A stretch of 64,000 nucleotides of DNA from Ensifer sesbaniae (GTDB lineage Bacteria; Pseudomonadota; Alphaproteobacteria; Rhizobiales; Rhizobiaceae). A program made the position numbers and the translations under genes. The first letter of the stretch is position 1, and the number at the start of each line of letters is the position of its first letter. The DNA is taken from positions 1,860,001 through 1,924,000 of the forward strand of contig NZ_JABEKU010000001.1 of the NCBI RefSeq assembly GCF_013283665.1. The letters are read 5' to 3'. Positions 1 to 9,724 of this stretch are shown one piece after another. The notes beneath the pieces are model-generated. The model was not told the origin of the DNA. It did no database searches and worked only from the letters and a program-made list of their open reading frames with translations.

Positions 1-2
1 TC

Positions 3-1166
3 AACGCGGAAGCTGACCTCGAGTTCACCGTCGCCTACGAGATCATCCCGGCGATCGAACTCAAGGACGTCAGCGGCATCAAGGTGACCCGCGAAGTCGT
101 CGAAATCGCTGACGAGGAAGTCAACGAACAGATCCTGCGTATCGCCGAAAGCGCCCGCAGCTACGAATCGAAGAAGGGCAAGGCTGCCAACGGTGACCGC
201 GTCACGATCGATTACCTCGGCAAGGTCGACGGTGTTGCCTTCGACGGCGGCAAGGACGAAGACGCTGAGCTGGTTCTCGGCTCCAACCGCTTCATCCCAG
301 GCTTCGAAGAGCAGCTCGTCGGCGTCAAGGCTGGCGACGAGAAGACGATTACCGTCACCTTCCCGGCTGACTACCCGGCTGCAAATCTCGCCGGCAAGGA
401 AGCGACCTTCGACATCACCGTCAAGGACGTCGCTGCTGCCCAGGACATCGAAATCAACGACGAACTGGCCACCAAGCTCGGCCTCGAATCGGCTGACAAG
501 CTGAAGGAAATCGTCCGCGGCCAGATCGAAAGCCAGTACGGCAACCTGACCCGTCAGAAGGTCAAGCGTCAGATCCTCGACCAGCTCGACGAACTCTACA
601 AGTTCGAAACGCCGGAGCGCCTCGTCGAAGCCGAATTCGAAAACATCTGGCGCCAGATCAACACCGACCTGCAGCAGGCCGGCAAGACCTTCGCTGACGA
701 AGAAACCACCGAAGAAGAAGCCCGCGCCGAATACCGCAAGCTCGCAGAGCGCCGCGTCCGCCTCGGCCTCGTTCTCTCGGAAATCGGCGAAAAGGCCGGC
801 GTTCAGGTCAGCGACGACGAACTGCAGCGTTCGCTGTTCGAGCAGCTCCGCCAGTTCCCGGGCCAGGAAAAGCAGATCCTCGACTACTTCAAGAACACCC
901 CCGGCGCTGCTGCATCGCTGCGCGCTCCGCTGTTCGAAGAAAAGGTCGTCGACCACCTGCTCGGCGAAATCTCGGTAACCGACAAAACGGTTTCCAAGGA
1001 AGAGCTGACGGCCGACGACGAAGAGGGCGAAGGCAAGGCTGCCAAGAAGGCTCCGGCCAAGAAGAAGGCTGCTGCCAAGGCTGAAGCCGCTGAAGGCGAA
1101 GAAGCCGCGGCTCCGAAGAAGAAGGCTCCGGCCAAGAAGAAGGCCGCTGAAGACAGCGCCGAGTAA
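3..1166 (+). CDS. tig: Trigger factor (5' end outside window)
   Basis: Ribosome-associated chaperone with peptidyl-prolyl isomerase activity. The frame is open from the first base, so the N-terminal ribosome-binding part is cut off by the window edge. An FKBP-type PPIase domain is visible ([14 protein letters not shown] near base 200 through the [17 protein letters not shown] stretch), followed by the long helical C-terminal chaperone region. The last 50 or so residues are an unusual Lys/Ala/Glu-rich tail with repeats of the [12 protein letters not shown] type, as in several rhizobial trigger factors. A strong hairpin follows the stop codon. Confidence 0.95.
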   Translation, partial: NAEADLEFTVAYEIIPAIELKDVSGIKVTREVVEIADEEVNEQILRIAESARSYESKKGKAANGDRVTIDYLGKVDGVAFDGGKDEDAELVLGSNRFIPGFEEQLVGVKAGDEKTITVTFPADYPAANLAGKEATFDITVKDVAAAQDIEINDELATKLGLESADKLKEIVRGQIESQYGNLTRQKVKRQILDQLDELYKFETPERLVEAEFENIWRQINTDLQQAGKTFADEETTEEEARAEYRKLAERRVRLGLVLSEIGEKAGVQVSDDELQRSLFEQLRQFPGQEKQILDYFKNTPGAAASLRAPLFEEKVVDHLLGEISVTDKTVSKEELTADDEEGEGKAAKKAPAKKKAAAKAEAAEGEEAAAPKKKAPAKKKAAEDSAE

Positions 1167-1190
1167 TCGGACCCAAGCCTTAGGAATCGA

Positions 1191-1222
1191 GAAGCCCTGC
1201 CGCTTGCGGCAGGGCTTCTTTC
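1191..1222 (+). terminator. Rho-independent terminator after tig
   Basis: A perfect GC-rich stem, GAAGCCCTGCCG paired with CGGCAGGGCTTC, has a very short loop and is followed by TTT. It lies 25 bp after the tig stop codon and before the convergent gene ending at 1273, so it may work in both directions. Confidence 0.85.
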
Positions 1223-1272
1223 ATTGGAGGCACGTCGCGGAGGCGGATCTATTCCGGTTTCAGCGGCGTGGC

Positions 1273-2085
1273 CTAGCCGATGTCGAGGAGCAGGGCGCGG
1301 TGGTCGGACACTTCCGGCTGCGCGACGACATCGAAGCGGGTGACATCGACGTCGCCGTTCACGAGCATGTAGTCGGCAAAGCGGCCGCTTTTCAGATAGT
1401 GCGACGTTCGAGTATCCGTGTGGCCACGGGAGACCACAAGGTCGATGAGCCCAAGCCGCCCGAGTGCCTGGAAGGTAACGCTGTCGGGAAGCACGTTGAA
1501 GTCGCCACATACGACGAGCCGCTCGTCGCCCGGCCAGACCTGACGGATGAGCGCCACAAGCGCATCCACTTGTGCGTGCCGCGCCGCCGTGTCGTTCTTG
1601 CCATTGATTTCTCTCAGTCCATGCATCTGCGCAATGGTGATCGCAGCGCCGATGTCGTGATCGAACAGGCGGATGCAATGCGCATTCCGCGCTCGTGGAT
1701 GTGGCCCCCAAGCATTGGATGAGAAGCTGCCATGCACGAAGCCGAGCGCCTGCCCGATGACGGAATGCGTCCGTCGGACGAAGGTTGCGAGCCCAAATTC
1801 CGAGGTCACGGACCTGTCGCCGTCGAAAAGCGTGCCGCGTGCCGTTGGGCAGAAGAAGCCATCATGCCCCGGAAGCACTGCCGCGATCTCGTCGAAGAGG
1901 TTTGCGCGCTGCGGCAATACGACATCCGCATCGCGATACGTCAGCCACTCGGCTTCCGTGGTCGGCGAACGCGCGATCTCCTGCAGGCACAGAACATCGG
2001 CATCGACCTGCGAGAGATATTTCATCAGCGGCGAATGGAGCTTGCCGCCCCAGGCATTCAGGGAAAGGATGCGCATGGCGTTCAT
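1273..2085 (-). CDS. Endonuclease/exonuclease/phosphatase-family hydrolase
   Basis: A 270-residue protein of the EEP superfamily (Mg-dependent phosphoesterases). The family motifs are present in order: an N-terminal ILSLNAWGG strand, the metal-binding Glu in LCLQEIARS, the catalytic Asp-Asn in VVCGDFNVLPDS and the terminal Asp-His in VSDHRALLLDIG. There is no signal peptide, so it is probably cytoplasmic. The substrate (nucleic acid, sugar phosphate or phospholipid) cannot be read from sequence. A second in-frame ATG lies three codons in. It converges on tig and is followed upstream by sthA on the same strand. Confidence 0.8.
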   Translation of the reverse strand: MNAMRILSLNAWGGKLHSPLMKYLSQVDADVLCLQEIARSPTTEAEWLTYRDADVVLPQRANLFDEIAAVLPGHDGFFCPTARGTLFDGDRSVTSEFGLATFVRRTHSVIGQALGFVHGSFSSNAWGPHPRARNAHCIRLFDHDIGAAITIAQMHGLREINGKNDTAARHAQVDALVALIRQVWPGDERLVVCGDFNVLPDSVTFQALGRLGLIDLVVSRGHTDTRTSHYLKSGRFADYMLVNGDVDVTRFDVVAQPEVSDHRALLLDIG

Positions 2086-2219
2086 GTCTCTTTATCAGGA
2101 GAGGCAAAGCTACCTGATTCGTGGGCATGGTGGGCATGCGGGCGATTTGCCCGGTACGCGACCGAGTTGGACGCCGCTGTCGCCGTCTTTGACGCGCGCC
2201 CAGACCTGTCGCCTACGGC

Positions 2220-3635
2220 TTACGCTTTCGGCAGTTCCTGCTTGATCTCGCCCATGCGGTTCCATGCATCCAGGCCGGCAATCTTGTAGGCCTCGGCAAG
2301 CGTCGGGTAGTTGAAGGTGTTCTCGACGAAATACTCGACCGTGCCCTTGAGGTTCAACACGGCCTGGCCGATGTGCACCAGCTCGGTCGCGCCTTCGCCG
2401 ATGATGTGCACGCCGAGCAGACGGCGAGTCTTCATTGAGAAGATCATCTTCAGCAAGCCGGAATCGAGCCCCATGATGTGACCGCGCGAGGTCTCGCGGA
2501 AGCGCGCTATGCCGCATTCATAGGGGATGCCGCGTTCCTTGACCTCTTCTTCCGAAAGGCCGCAGGTGGAGATTTCCGGCACCGCGTAGATGCCGTAGGG
2601 GAAATACTTCTGCGGTTCCATGGCGATCGCGCCGACGGCAACGCGCGCCGCGATGCGGCCCTGTTCCATGGAGGTCGAGGCAAGGCTCGGGAAGCCGACG
2701 ACATCGCCGGCGGCATAGATGTTCGGCACCGAGGTCTGGAACGTCTCCGGATTGACCTTGAGCCGTCCGCGGCTGTCGGCCTCGAGCCCGGCTGCAGGCA
2801 GGTTCAGCGTGTCGGTCGCGCCCATGCGTCCGGCAGCGAAGAGGACCATGTCGGTGACGATCCTGCGGCCGTTGTCGAGCGTCAGCAGGACCTTACCGTC
2901 GTCGAGTCGCTCGACCTTGTCGGCCTTCTGTCCGAGATGCAGCTTCATGTTGCGGTCGCGCAGCTGGTAGGTGAAATCCTCGACGATCTCCTTGTCGATG
3001 AAGTCGAGCATCGTCGTCTTGGGGTCGATGACCGTGACATGCGTGTCCAGCGCGCTGAAGATCGTCGCATATTCGATACCGACGACGCCGGCGCCAATGA
3101 CCACGAGCGAGCGCGGCAACTCCGCGATATCCAGCAGTTCGTCACTGTCGAGGACGGTCTTGCCGTCGAAGGGCATGTAGTTCGGACGGAATGGCTTCGT
3201 GCCGACGGCAAGCATGATGCTGGTCGCTGAAACCAGCAGGGTCTCGCCGTCGTCTTTCACGACCTCGAGCGTAGTCGGATTGACGAAGCTTGCCTTGCCG
3301 CGCATCTGCTGCACGCGGTTACGGGCAAACTGGTGTTCGAGAACCTCGACCTCGTGATTGAGGGTGATGATCAGCCGTTGCCGGAGATCGTCGGCGCTGA
3401 TTTCCTGCTTCACGCGGTAGGCGCGCCCGTAGAAGCCGCGCTCGCGCCAACCGGAAAGATTGAGTGCCGTCTCGCGCAGGGTCTTGGAGGGAATGGTACC
3501 CGTATGCACCGAAACGCCACCGACGCGCTTTCCCTGTTCGATGACGAGAACCTTCCTTCCGAGCTTGGCGGCCTGGATGGCGCCGCGGCGACCGGCGGGC
3601 CCGCTTCCGACGACAATGAGATCGAACTGGTTCAT
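2220..3635 (-). CDS. sthA: Soluble pyridine nucleotide transhydrogenase (Si-specific)
   Basis: Flavoprotein that exchanges reducing equivalents between NADPH and NAD. It has the pyridine nucleotide-disulfide reductase fold: N-terminal FAD motif VVGSGPAGRRGA, a second Rossmann motif GAGVVGIEYA, the FAD-binding YAAGDVVGFPSLA and a C-terminal dimerisation domain. Where dihydrolipoamide dehydrogenase carries its redox-active CxxxxC, this protein reads GGVSVHTGTIPSK with neither cysteine. That favours transhydrogenase over a disulfide reductase. The open frame begins 19 codons further upstream; MNQFDLIVVG matches the family start, and an ATG two codons earlier (3641) is possible. Confidence 0.88.
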   Translation of the reverse strand: MNQFDLIVVGSGPAGRRGAIQAAKLGRKVLVIEQGKRVGGVSVHTGTIPSKTLRETALNLSGWRERGFYGRAYRVKQEISADDLRQRLIITLNHEVEVLEHQFARNRVQQMRGKASFVNPTTLEVVKDDGETLLVSATSIMLAVGTKPFRPNYMPFDGKTVLDSDELLDIAELPRSLVVIGAGVVGIEYATIFSALDTHVTVIDPKTTMLDFIDKEIVEDFTYQLRDRNMKLHLGQKADKVERLDDGKVLLTLDNGRRIVTDMVLFAAGRMGATDTLNLPAAGLEADSRGRLKVNPETFQTSVPNIYAAGDVVGFPSLASTSMEQGRIAARVAVGAIAMEPQKYFPYGIYAVPEISTCGLSEEEVKERGIPYECGIARFRETSRGHIMGLDSGLLKMIFSMKTRRLLGVHIIGEGATELVHIGQAVLNLKGTVEYFVENTFNYPTLAEAYKIAGLDAWNRMGEIKQELPKA

Positions 3636-3838
3636 GGGCATTTCCGTTTGAAGGGAGGAATCATTGTGCATCGCAAAAATTCTCGCTTGCAAGCGTCTAT
3701 ACCGTCAATGGCACGGTTTGATGAAGTGGTTTTCATAGCCGAAACAGCGGGATGAGAATATAAGGGAATGCGCGTAGGCTTGGCTTCGTTACGACATGCC
3801 GAGCCCCATCGGTGTCGTATTTGCCTGGGAGGCTGACG

Positions 3839-4882
3839 ATGGGATTGGAGCTTACGAACAGGGCGGTGCCGCCACTTGACGAGGAGGGCGCGGCTGCACA
3901 GCTCACGCATCGGCCGGGTGTCGTGGCGGCGGCGGTCTATGAGAACGGCGTGAGACTACGCGATATCCGGATCGAAGATGCGGGCAAGTGGCGCTCGCGG
4001 CCAGGCGCGGTGATCTGGATTGGCCTGCACGAGCCCGATGCGGACCTGCTTCACCAGTTGCAAAGAGAGTTTGATCTCCACGATCTGGCCATCGAGGACG
4101 CCGGCAAGGCGCATCAACGGCCGAAACTGGAGATCTATGGCGACTCGATCTTCGTCGTGGCCCGCACCGCTCATATGGTCGGCGATGAGATCGCTTTCGG
4201 CGAGACCCACCTCTTCGTCGGCCGAGGCTATGTCGTCTCGGTCAGGCACGGCGCGTCCACGTCTTACATGGCGGTGCGCCAGCGTTGCGAATCTTCGCCG
4301 TCCGCGCTCGCCCATGGCGAAAACTACATCCTCTATTCGATCCTCGATTTCATCGTCGACAACTACATGCCGGTGATCGAGGCGATCCATGAGGAGGTGG
4401 AAGAACTGGAAGATCGGCTGTTGCGGGAGCGATTGGTCAAGCGTGATATCGAGCGCCTTTATCTGCTCCGCCGCAATCTCCTGAGGCTGCGCAATGCGGT
4501 CGTGCCGCTTGTCGACGTCTGCCGCCGGCACGAACACATCGATCTTCCTGGCATGGATGCCGCGCTGCAGCCGCTCTTTCGCGATGTGACCGACCACGTG
4601 CGCCGCGTCCAGGAGGATATCGACGCGCTGCGCGAAGTTCTCGCCTTCACCTTCGAGGCGAGCCTGATGATCGGACAGTCCGAACAGACGGAGATTTCCC
4701 GCAAACTCGCGTCGTGGGCGGCGATCCTCGCCGTGCCGACCGCGATCGCCGGTATCTACGGCATGAATTTCGACGACATGCCGGAGCTGAAGTTCCGCTA
4801 CGGCTATTTCATCGTGCTGGCGGTGATCATCGGACTGTGCACCACGCTCTATCGCTTCTTCCGACGCGCGAAATGGCTGTAG
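3839..4882 (+). CDS. corA: CorA-family divalent cation transporter
   Basis: Mg2+/Co2+ (or Zn2+) channel-type transporter of the inner membrane, 347 residues. A large acidic cytoplasmic domain is followed by two C-terminal membrane helices. The signature YGMNF sits at residues 307-311 at the end of the first helix, and the second helix ends in FFRRAKWL. A GGGAGG Shine-Dalgarno 6 bp before the ATG at 3839 decides the start over a GTG at 3812. It is divergent from sthA and convergent with radC. The transported ion cannot be decided from the sequence. Confidence 0.88.
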   Translation: MGLELTNRAVPPLDEEGAAAQLTHRPGVVAAAVYENGVRLRDIRIEDAGKWRSRPGAVIWIGLHEPDADLLHQLQREFDLHDLAIEDAGKAHQRPKLEIYGDSIFVVARTAHMVGDEIAFGETHLFVGRGYVVSVRHGASTSYMAVRQRCESSPSALAHGENYILYSILDFIVDNYMPVIEAIHEEVEELEDRLLRERLVKRDIERLYLLRRNLLRLRNAVVPLVDVCRRHEHIDLPGMDAALQPLFRDVTDHVRRVQEDIDALREVLAFTFEASLMIGQSEQTEISRKLASWAAILAVPTAIAGIYGMNFDDMPELKFRYGYFIVLAVIIGLCTTLYRFFRRAKWL

Positions 4883-4906
4883 GCCGAAGCACTTCCGGGA
4901 ACAGTG

Positions 4907-4933
4907 GAAGCGGCTTCCGTCTGGAACCGCTTC
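4907..4933. terminator. Hairpin between convergent corA and radC
   Basis: GAAGCGG pairs with CCGCTTC across a 13-nt loop in the short gap between two convergent stop codons. There is no T-tract on either side, so it could be a weak bidirectional terminator or a REP-like palindrome. Confidence 0.4.
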
Positions 4934-5722
4934 TCAGAACAGCCGCAGGCCCTTCAGGCTGACATGCCCATCCTTGCCGATGATGATGTGATCGTGGACG
5001 GCGATGCCGAGCGGCTTCGCCGTTTCGACGATCAGCTTGGTCATGTCGATATCGGCGCGCGACGGCGTAGGGTCTCCAGACGGATGATTGTGGACGAGAA
5101 TGATCGCCGTAGCGGAGAGTTCGAGTGCGCGCTTGACCACTTCACGTGGATAAACCGGCGTATGGTCGATCGTGCCCGTCTGCTGCACCTCGTCGGCAAT
5201 CAACGCGTTGCGCTTGTCGAGAAAGAGGATACGGAACTGTTCCTTGGTCTCATAGGCCATTGCCGCATGGCAATAGTCGATGACGGCGCTCCAGGAGGAG
5301 AGAAGGTGCTTTTGCCGAAGCTCGCTCTTCAGGGTGCGGTGACCGATCGTGGAGATCAGCTTGAGATCGAGGGCAACGGCCTCGCCGATGCCGTCCACCT
5401 CCTGCAACAGCCCGATCGGTGCGCCGAAGACACCGGCAAGCGTTCCGAAACGGCTGATGAGCGCCTTGGCGATCGGCTTGGTATCCTTGCGCGGAATCAG
5501 CCGAAACAACAGCATTTCAAGGATTTCGTAGTCCGCCAGCGCCGCGTCGCCGTGCTCGCGATAGCGCGCCCGCAACCGATCGCGATGGCCGTGATAATGC
5601 GCTTCGGGCGCCGGCGCCTTCTTCGGCGCAGATCCCCTGCCCAACTGCAATTGCGGAAAAAACGTCCTTTCGTCCGCCGATGGCGCATCATCGCCCTCAG
5701 GGGAGATTGGACGCTTCTTCAT
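4934..5722 (-). CDS. radC: RadC-family JAB-domain protein
   Basis: A 262-residue RadC/UPF0758 protein. It has a disordered charged N-terminus, a helix-hairpin-helix-like segment ([16 protein letters not shown]) and a C-terminal JAMM/MPN+ metalloprotease-like domain with the motif [14 protein letters not shown] that supplies the metal ligands. The old DNA-repair assignment of this family is not well founded and its biochemical role is unsettled. The ATG at 5722 overlaps the TGA of map (ATGA), which favours this start over a longer frame and implies translational coupling to map. Confidence 0.88.
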   Translation of the reverse strand: MKKRPISPEGDDAPSADERTFFPQLQLGRGSAPKKAPAPEAHYHGHRDRLRARYREHGDAALADYEILEMLLFRLIPRKDTKPIAKALISRFGTLAGVFGAPIGLLQEVDGIGEAVALDLKLISTIGHRTLKSELRQKHLLSSWSAVIDYCHAAMAYETKEQFRILFLDKRNALIADEVQQTGTIDHTPVYPREVVKRALELSATAIILVHNHPSGDPTPSRADIDMTKLIVETAKPLGIAVHDHIIIGKDGHVSLKGLRLF

Positions 5723-6558
5723 GCGGCGCCGACATTGTTGAGGCCCGGCTTGAACAGGCCGGCGGGCGACAGAGTAAAGATCTCGCATCCCTCGGCGGTC
5801 ACGCCGACCGTGTGCTCGTATTGCGCCGAAAGCGACCGGTCGCGGGTAACGGCGGTCCAGCCATCCGAAAGCACCTTCACATGCGGGCGGCCGAGATTGA
5901 TCATCGGCTCGATGGTGAAGATCATGCCCTCGCGTAATTCGGGGCCTTCATTGGCGCGGCCGTAGTGCAGGATGTTCGGCGCGTCGTGAAAGAGCTTGCC
6001 GACACCGTGGCCGCAGAAATCGCGCACCACCGAGCAGCGCTCCGCTTCGGCATAGGTCTGGATCGCCTCGCCGATGGCGCCGGTGCGTGCGCCCGGGCGT
6101 ACGGCGGCAATCCCGCGCATCAGGCTTTCATGGGTGACATCGAGCAGCCGCTCGGCCGCGCGCTTGATCTCGCCGACCGGATACATGCGGCTTGAGTCGC
6201 CATGCCAGCCATCGACGACATAGGTGACGTCGATGTTGACGATGTCGCCTTCGCGCAGCGGCTTGTCGTTGGGAATCCCGTGACAGACGACGTGATTGAT
6301 CGAGGTGCAGGAGGACTTCGTGTAGCCGCGGTAGTTCAGCGTCGCCGGCAGCGCGCCATGGTCCATGCCGAACTCGAAGACGAAGCGGTCGATCTCGTCG
6401 GTCGTGACGCCCGGCTGAACGCGCGAGACGAGTTCGTCGAGGCAGCGCGCCGTTACCTGGCAGGCCTTGCGCATGCCCTCGAAACCTTCCGGTCCGTAGA
6501 GCCGGATAACGCCGGTGTTTTTATAGGGGGCAGACCCTGCCTCGATGTAAGTCACCAT
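5719..6558 (-). CDS. map: Methionine aminopeptidase, type I
   Basis: Cytoplasmic metalloenzyme that removes the initiator methionine from nascent proteins; 279 residues. The five metal ligands are all recognisable in order: Asp in VNIDVTY, Asp in WHGDSSRM, His in [12 protein letters not shown], Glu in [10 protein letters not shown] and Glu in AQYEHTVGV. There is no N-terminal SH3/zinc-finger extension. Its stop codon overlaps the radC start, so the two form an operon with sfsA just upstream on the same strand. Confidence 0.95.
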   Translation of the reverse strand: MVTYIEAGSAPYKNTGVIRLYGPEGFEGMRKACQVTARCLDELVSRVQPGVTTDEIDRFVFEFGMDHGALPATLNYRGYTKSSCTSINHVVCHGIPNDKPLREGDIVNIDVTYVVDGWHGDSSRMYPVGEIKRAAERLLDVTHESLMRGIAAVRPGARTGAIGEAIQTYAEAERCSVVRDFCGHGVGKLFHDAPNILHYGRANEGPELREGMIFTIEPMINLGRPHVKVLSDGWTAVTRDRSLSAQYEHTVGVTAEGCEIFTLSPAGLFKPGLNNVGAA

Positions 6559-6589
6559 TCCAAAGCTTTCATTTGTTCCAAGTCGGATT

Positions 6590-7309
6590 TCATAGAGCAG
6601 CGAGGGCCGCTTCGTCCACTGTCATCAACCCGGTCGGACGGATTTGGGTCGGCGAAACCTGACATTTGATCGCATAGGCCTCGACCCCGCGTGCCATGGC
6701 GCGGTCAAAGGCTTGCGCATAGGCCGGGTCGAAGTCGCGGCAGATTCGCAAGCGGTCGCAGTCGCCGCGCTGCACGAGATAGATCATGACGGCGCGGTGG
6801 CCGCCTTCGACCATGTCGCCGAGTTCGTCGAGATGTTTGGCGCCGCGTGCCGTCGGGCTGTCCGGAAATTCGGCGAGGCCGGGCCTGCGGCTGAAATGCA
6901 CGTTCTTCACCTCGACATAGGCAAGGCCCCGGACGGGATCGGTGAGCAAGATATCGATGCGCGAATTGCGGCCGTATTTCTGTTCCCGCGCGAAGCCTTG
7001 GTAGATGTGCAGATCGGAAACGAGGCCAAGCCGAATGGCCTCTTCGGCGAGCCGGTTCGGCAAACCGGTATTGATCCCGACCAGCGTGCCGTCGGCTTCG
7101 ACGATCTCGAGCATGTGACGGTATTTCCGCGTCGGGCTGTCGTGCTCCGACATCCATATGCGTGAGCCCGGCGTCGTCAGACCACGCATTGAACCCGTAT
7201 TCGGGCAGGATCCGGTCATGGCGGTACCATCCGGCTGGATCGCATCGAAGAGAAAGCGCTTGTAGCGCTGCACGAGGGTTGCCTGTGCGAGCGGCGGATC
7301 GAAAATCAA
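6590..7309 (-). CDS. sfsA: SfsA family nuclease / sugar fermentation stimulation protein
   Basis: A 239-residue SfsA homologue. The family is named for a maltose-metabolism phenotype in E. coli and carries a PD-(D/E)XK-type nuclease core, seen here as SRIDILL with the later [12 protein letters not shown] place the start at a TTG (7307-7309) because an AGGAA Shine-Dalgarno lies just upstream and the protein then begins at the conserved [19 protein letters not shown]. The longer ATG-started frame would overlap phaC. It lies 19 bp downstream of the phaC stop codon on the same strand. Confidence 0.82.
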   Translation of the reverse strand: MIFDPPLAQATLVQRYKRFLFDAIQPDGTAMTGSCPNTGSMRGLTTPGSRIWMSEHDSPTRKYRHMLEIVEADGTLVGINTGLPNRLAEEAIRLGLVSDLHIYQGFAREQKYGRNSRIDILLTDPVRGLAYVEVKNVHFSRRPGLAEFPDSPTARGAKHLDELGDMVEGGHRAVMIYLVQRGDCDRLRICRDFDPAYAQAFDRAMARGVEAYAIKCQVSPTQIRPTGLMTVDEAALAAL

Positions 7310-7328
7310 GATATTTCCTGCAAATGTA

Positions 7329-9179
7329 TCATGCCCTGGCGCGAACATAGGAGCCCGGCGCCTCTTCGAGCGAATTCAGTGGACCGCCGGGCTTGCGGGC
7401 CGGAACGCGTCTCTTGTCGAGCTTCTCGATCCATTGGTGCCAATGCGGCCACCAGGATCCCGGCGTCTCCTTCGCTGCCTTGAACCACTCGTCGAACTCG
7501 CCCTTGGGCGCGCCTCCGGTCCAGAACTGGTACTTTCCCTTGTCCGGCGGATTGACGACGCCGGCAATATGGCCCGAGCCGGAAAGCACGTAAGTAACCT
7601 TGCCGCCGAAGGCAGAGCTGCCCAGGAAGACCGAGCGCGGCGGAGCGATGTGATCTTCCTTGGTGGCGAGGTTGTAGATGGGGATCTTCACGTCGCCGAG
7701 CGAGATCTGCCGGCCCGCAAGCACCATCTCACCCTTCGAGAGTTTGTTCTCGAGGTAGCAATTGCGCAGATAGAAAGAGTGGTTGGCTGCCGGCATCCGC
7801 GTCGAATCGGAATTCCAGTAGAGCAGATCGAAGGGCAGGGGATCCTGCCCCTTGAGGTAGTTGTTGACAAAGTAGGGCCAGATGAGTTCGGAGGCGCGCA
7901 GCATGTTGAAGGCGGTCGCCATCTTCGAGCCGTCGAGGTAGCCGGTCACGCTCATGTTCTGCTCGATCTGGCGGATCTGGTCTTCGTCGACGAAGACCTT
8001 GAGGTCGCCCGCATGGGTGAAGTCGACCTGCGTCGTGAACAGGGTCGCGGAGCGGATGCGATTGTCGCCTTCGGCAGCGTGCAGCGCAAGGGTTGCGGCC
8101 AGCAAGGTGCCGCCGACGCAATAGCCGATGGCGTTGACTTCGCGCTCGCCGGTCGCCTGCTCGACGGTGTCGAGGGCAAAGCCGATGCCTTCGCGGGCAT
8201 AGGCCTCCCAGTCCTTGGTCGCATGCCGTTCGTCCGGATTCACCCAGGAGATTACGAACACCGTATGCCCCTGGTCAACGGCCCATTTGATGAAGGATTT
8301 CTGCGGGTTGAGGTCGAGGACGTAAAACTTGTTGATCCACGGCGGGCAGATCAGCAACGGTCGCTTCAGCACCGTCTCGGTCGTGGCTTCATATTGCAGC
8401 ACCTGGCAGACGTCGCTCTGGGCGATGACCTTGCCGGGCGTGATCGCGATATTCTCGCCGATCGCGAATTTGCTGGTGTCCGTCTGCCGCAGCTTGAGGT
8501 CGCCACGGCCGGCGGCGACGTCCTCGGCGAACATCTGCATGCCCTTGACGAGGTTGGCGCCGTTCGACGCGACGGTTTCGCGATAGAGTTGCGGATTGGT
8601 GGTGACGAAATTCGTGGGCGAGAGTGCGCTCGAAACCTGGCGGACGTAGAAAGCCGCCTTATGTTTCGTGCGATCGTCGAGCCCTTCGGCGTCTTCGACC
8701 ATGCGCTCGGCCCAATCCGATGTGACGAAATAGGCCTGCCGGATGAAATCGAAGAACGGGTTCTTCACCCAATCCTCGTCGGAGAAGCGTTTGTCGTTGC
8801 GCTGGAGCGCGGCGGGCTCCGCCATCCCGACTTCGCCGGACATGCGATGGAGCGTCCGCGACCAGATCTCGAAGAAGCTGCCCATCAGATGCGTCTGCGC
8901 TTCAAGTGTGCGGCGCGGATCGGAAAGCCAGTATTCGGAGACCTTGGACAGTGTTTTCACCATGTCGGTGACCGGTTCGGCGAAGACGTCCGATTTCTGC
9001 CCCGATTCACGCGGCGCCAGCCAGGCGGAGGCCGCCTTGCCGAGTTGCTCCATGGCGCGGGCGAGGTTGACGGCGAGGCTTTCCGGGTCCTTGACGATGT
9101 ATGGCTCGACGGATTTGGGGTCGAAACCCGTGAAGCCGTCCTTGCCAGTGGTGCCTTCCGTTTTCCTCTCTGCTGTCAC
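7329..9179 (-). CDS. phaC: Class I poly(3-hydroxyalkanoate) synthase
   Basis: Polymerises 3-hydroxyacyl-CoA into polyhydroxybutyrate at the granule surface; 616 residues, normal for a class I enzyme. The lipase-like box GYCVGG contains the nucleophile Cys354. The catalytic Asp (in KEDHIAPP) and His (in GSGHIAGV) follow in the expected order in the alpha/beta-hydrolase domain, after a PhaC N-terminal domain. No phaR, phaE or depolymerase gene adjoins it. The lipoprotein gene at 9290 is divergent. Confidence 0.95.
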   Translation of the reverse strand: MTAERKTEGTTGKDGFTGFDPKSVEPYIVKDPESLAVNLARAMEQLGKAASAWLAPRESGQKSDVFAEPVTDMVKTLSKVSEYWLSDPRRTLEAQTHLMGSFFEIWSRTLHRMSGEVGMAEPAALQRNDKRFSDEDWVKNPFFDFIRQAYFVTSDWAERMVEDAEGLDDRTKHKAAFYVRQVSSALSPTNFVTTNPQLYRETVASNGANLVKGMQMFAEDVAAGRGDLKLRQTDTSKFAIGENIAITPGKVIAQSDVCQVLQYEATTETVLKRPLLICPPWINKFYVLDLNPQKSFIKWAVDQGHTVFVISWVNPDERHATKDWEAYAREGIGFALDTVEQATGEREVNAIGYCVGGTLLAATLALHAAEGDNRIRSATLFTTQVDFTHAGDLKVFVDEDQIRQIEQNMSVTGYLDGSKMATAFNMLRASELIWPYFVNNYLKGQDPLPFDLLYWNSDSTRMPAANHSFYLRNCYLENKLSKGEMVLAGRQISLGDVKIPIYNLATKEDHIAPPRSVFLGSSAFGGKVTYVLSGSGHIAGVVNPPDKGKYQFWTGGAPKGEFDEWFKAAKETPGSWWPHWHQWIEKLDKRRVPARKPGGPLNSLEEAPGSYVRARA

Positions 9180-9289
9180 CCGGCTTCCTCCACAGCATCT
9201 TGTTTGTTTTGTATTTTTACATTCTGCCCGAAAATGATTACAAGGGCTAGGCGCATCGTCGCGCCGTCAGATCAGAGGTTCTCTTCAGT

Positions 9290-9598
9290 ATGCTTGCCGT
9301 CGGAAAACAGCGTTCCATCACCTGGCTTGTCGGGATCGTTCTGCTAGGCACGCTTGCAGGCTGCAACAACCAGACGACGAACTTCGAGAACTATCCCTCG
9401 GTCTACGGCCAAAAGCCGGCCGCGACGACGCAGATGACGAACGAGGAGGCGGCCGACATGCAGGCGCGGCTGACATCGCTCGGCGCTGCGCGCAAGTCCG
9501 GCGCGATCTCGGAAGCGGAATATCAGCGTCGTCTGAAGGAAATGCGCGCGCTCGCCGAACAGCACGGTGCCGACACGCTGAAAGAGATCCAGAATTAG
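9290..9598 (+). CDS. Small lipoprotein, SHOCT-like
   Basis: A 102-residue predicted lipoprotein: hydrophobic signal sequence ending in the lipobox LAGC with the lipidated cysteine near residue 24. A short Gln/Asn-rich linker follows, then a compact helical C-terminus whose pattern (LGAARKSGAISEAEYQRRLKEM) resembles the SHOCT oligomerisation motif. Function is unknown. It stands alone between the divergent phaC and the aminotransferase gene. Confidence 0.7.
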   Translation: MLAVGKQRSITWLVGIVLLGTLAGCNNQTTNFENYPSVYGQKPAATTQMTNEEAADMQARLTSLGAARKSGAISEAEYQRRLKEMRALAEQHGADTLKEIQN

Positions 9599-9724
9599 CG
9601 CTTGCCTTTCCGGTGATTTGGACGCAAAGCGTTCAATGGCCGCAAGGACGGCCGTTCACCACAGCGCACGGTTTCGCGAAGGCTTGAGCCGCTGGCGGGA
9701 GCGTGCGCCAAACGAGGTTTGGAG

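Noticed and set aside
7434-9347. 637-codon open frame on the plus strand opposite phaC
   Set aside because: It is the antisense of phaC, whose full set of motifs is intact. Long antisense frames are common in high-GC codon usage, and this one has no ribosome-binding site or known motifs.
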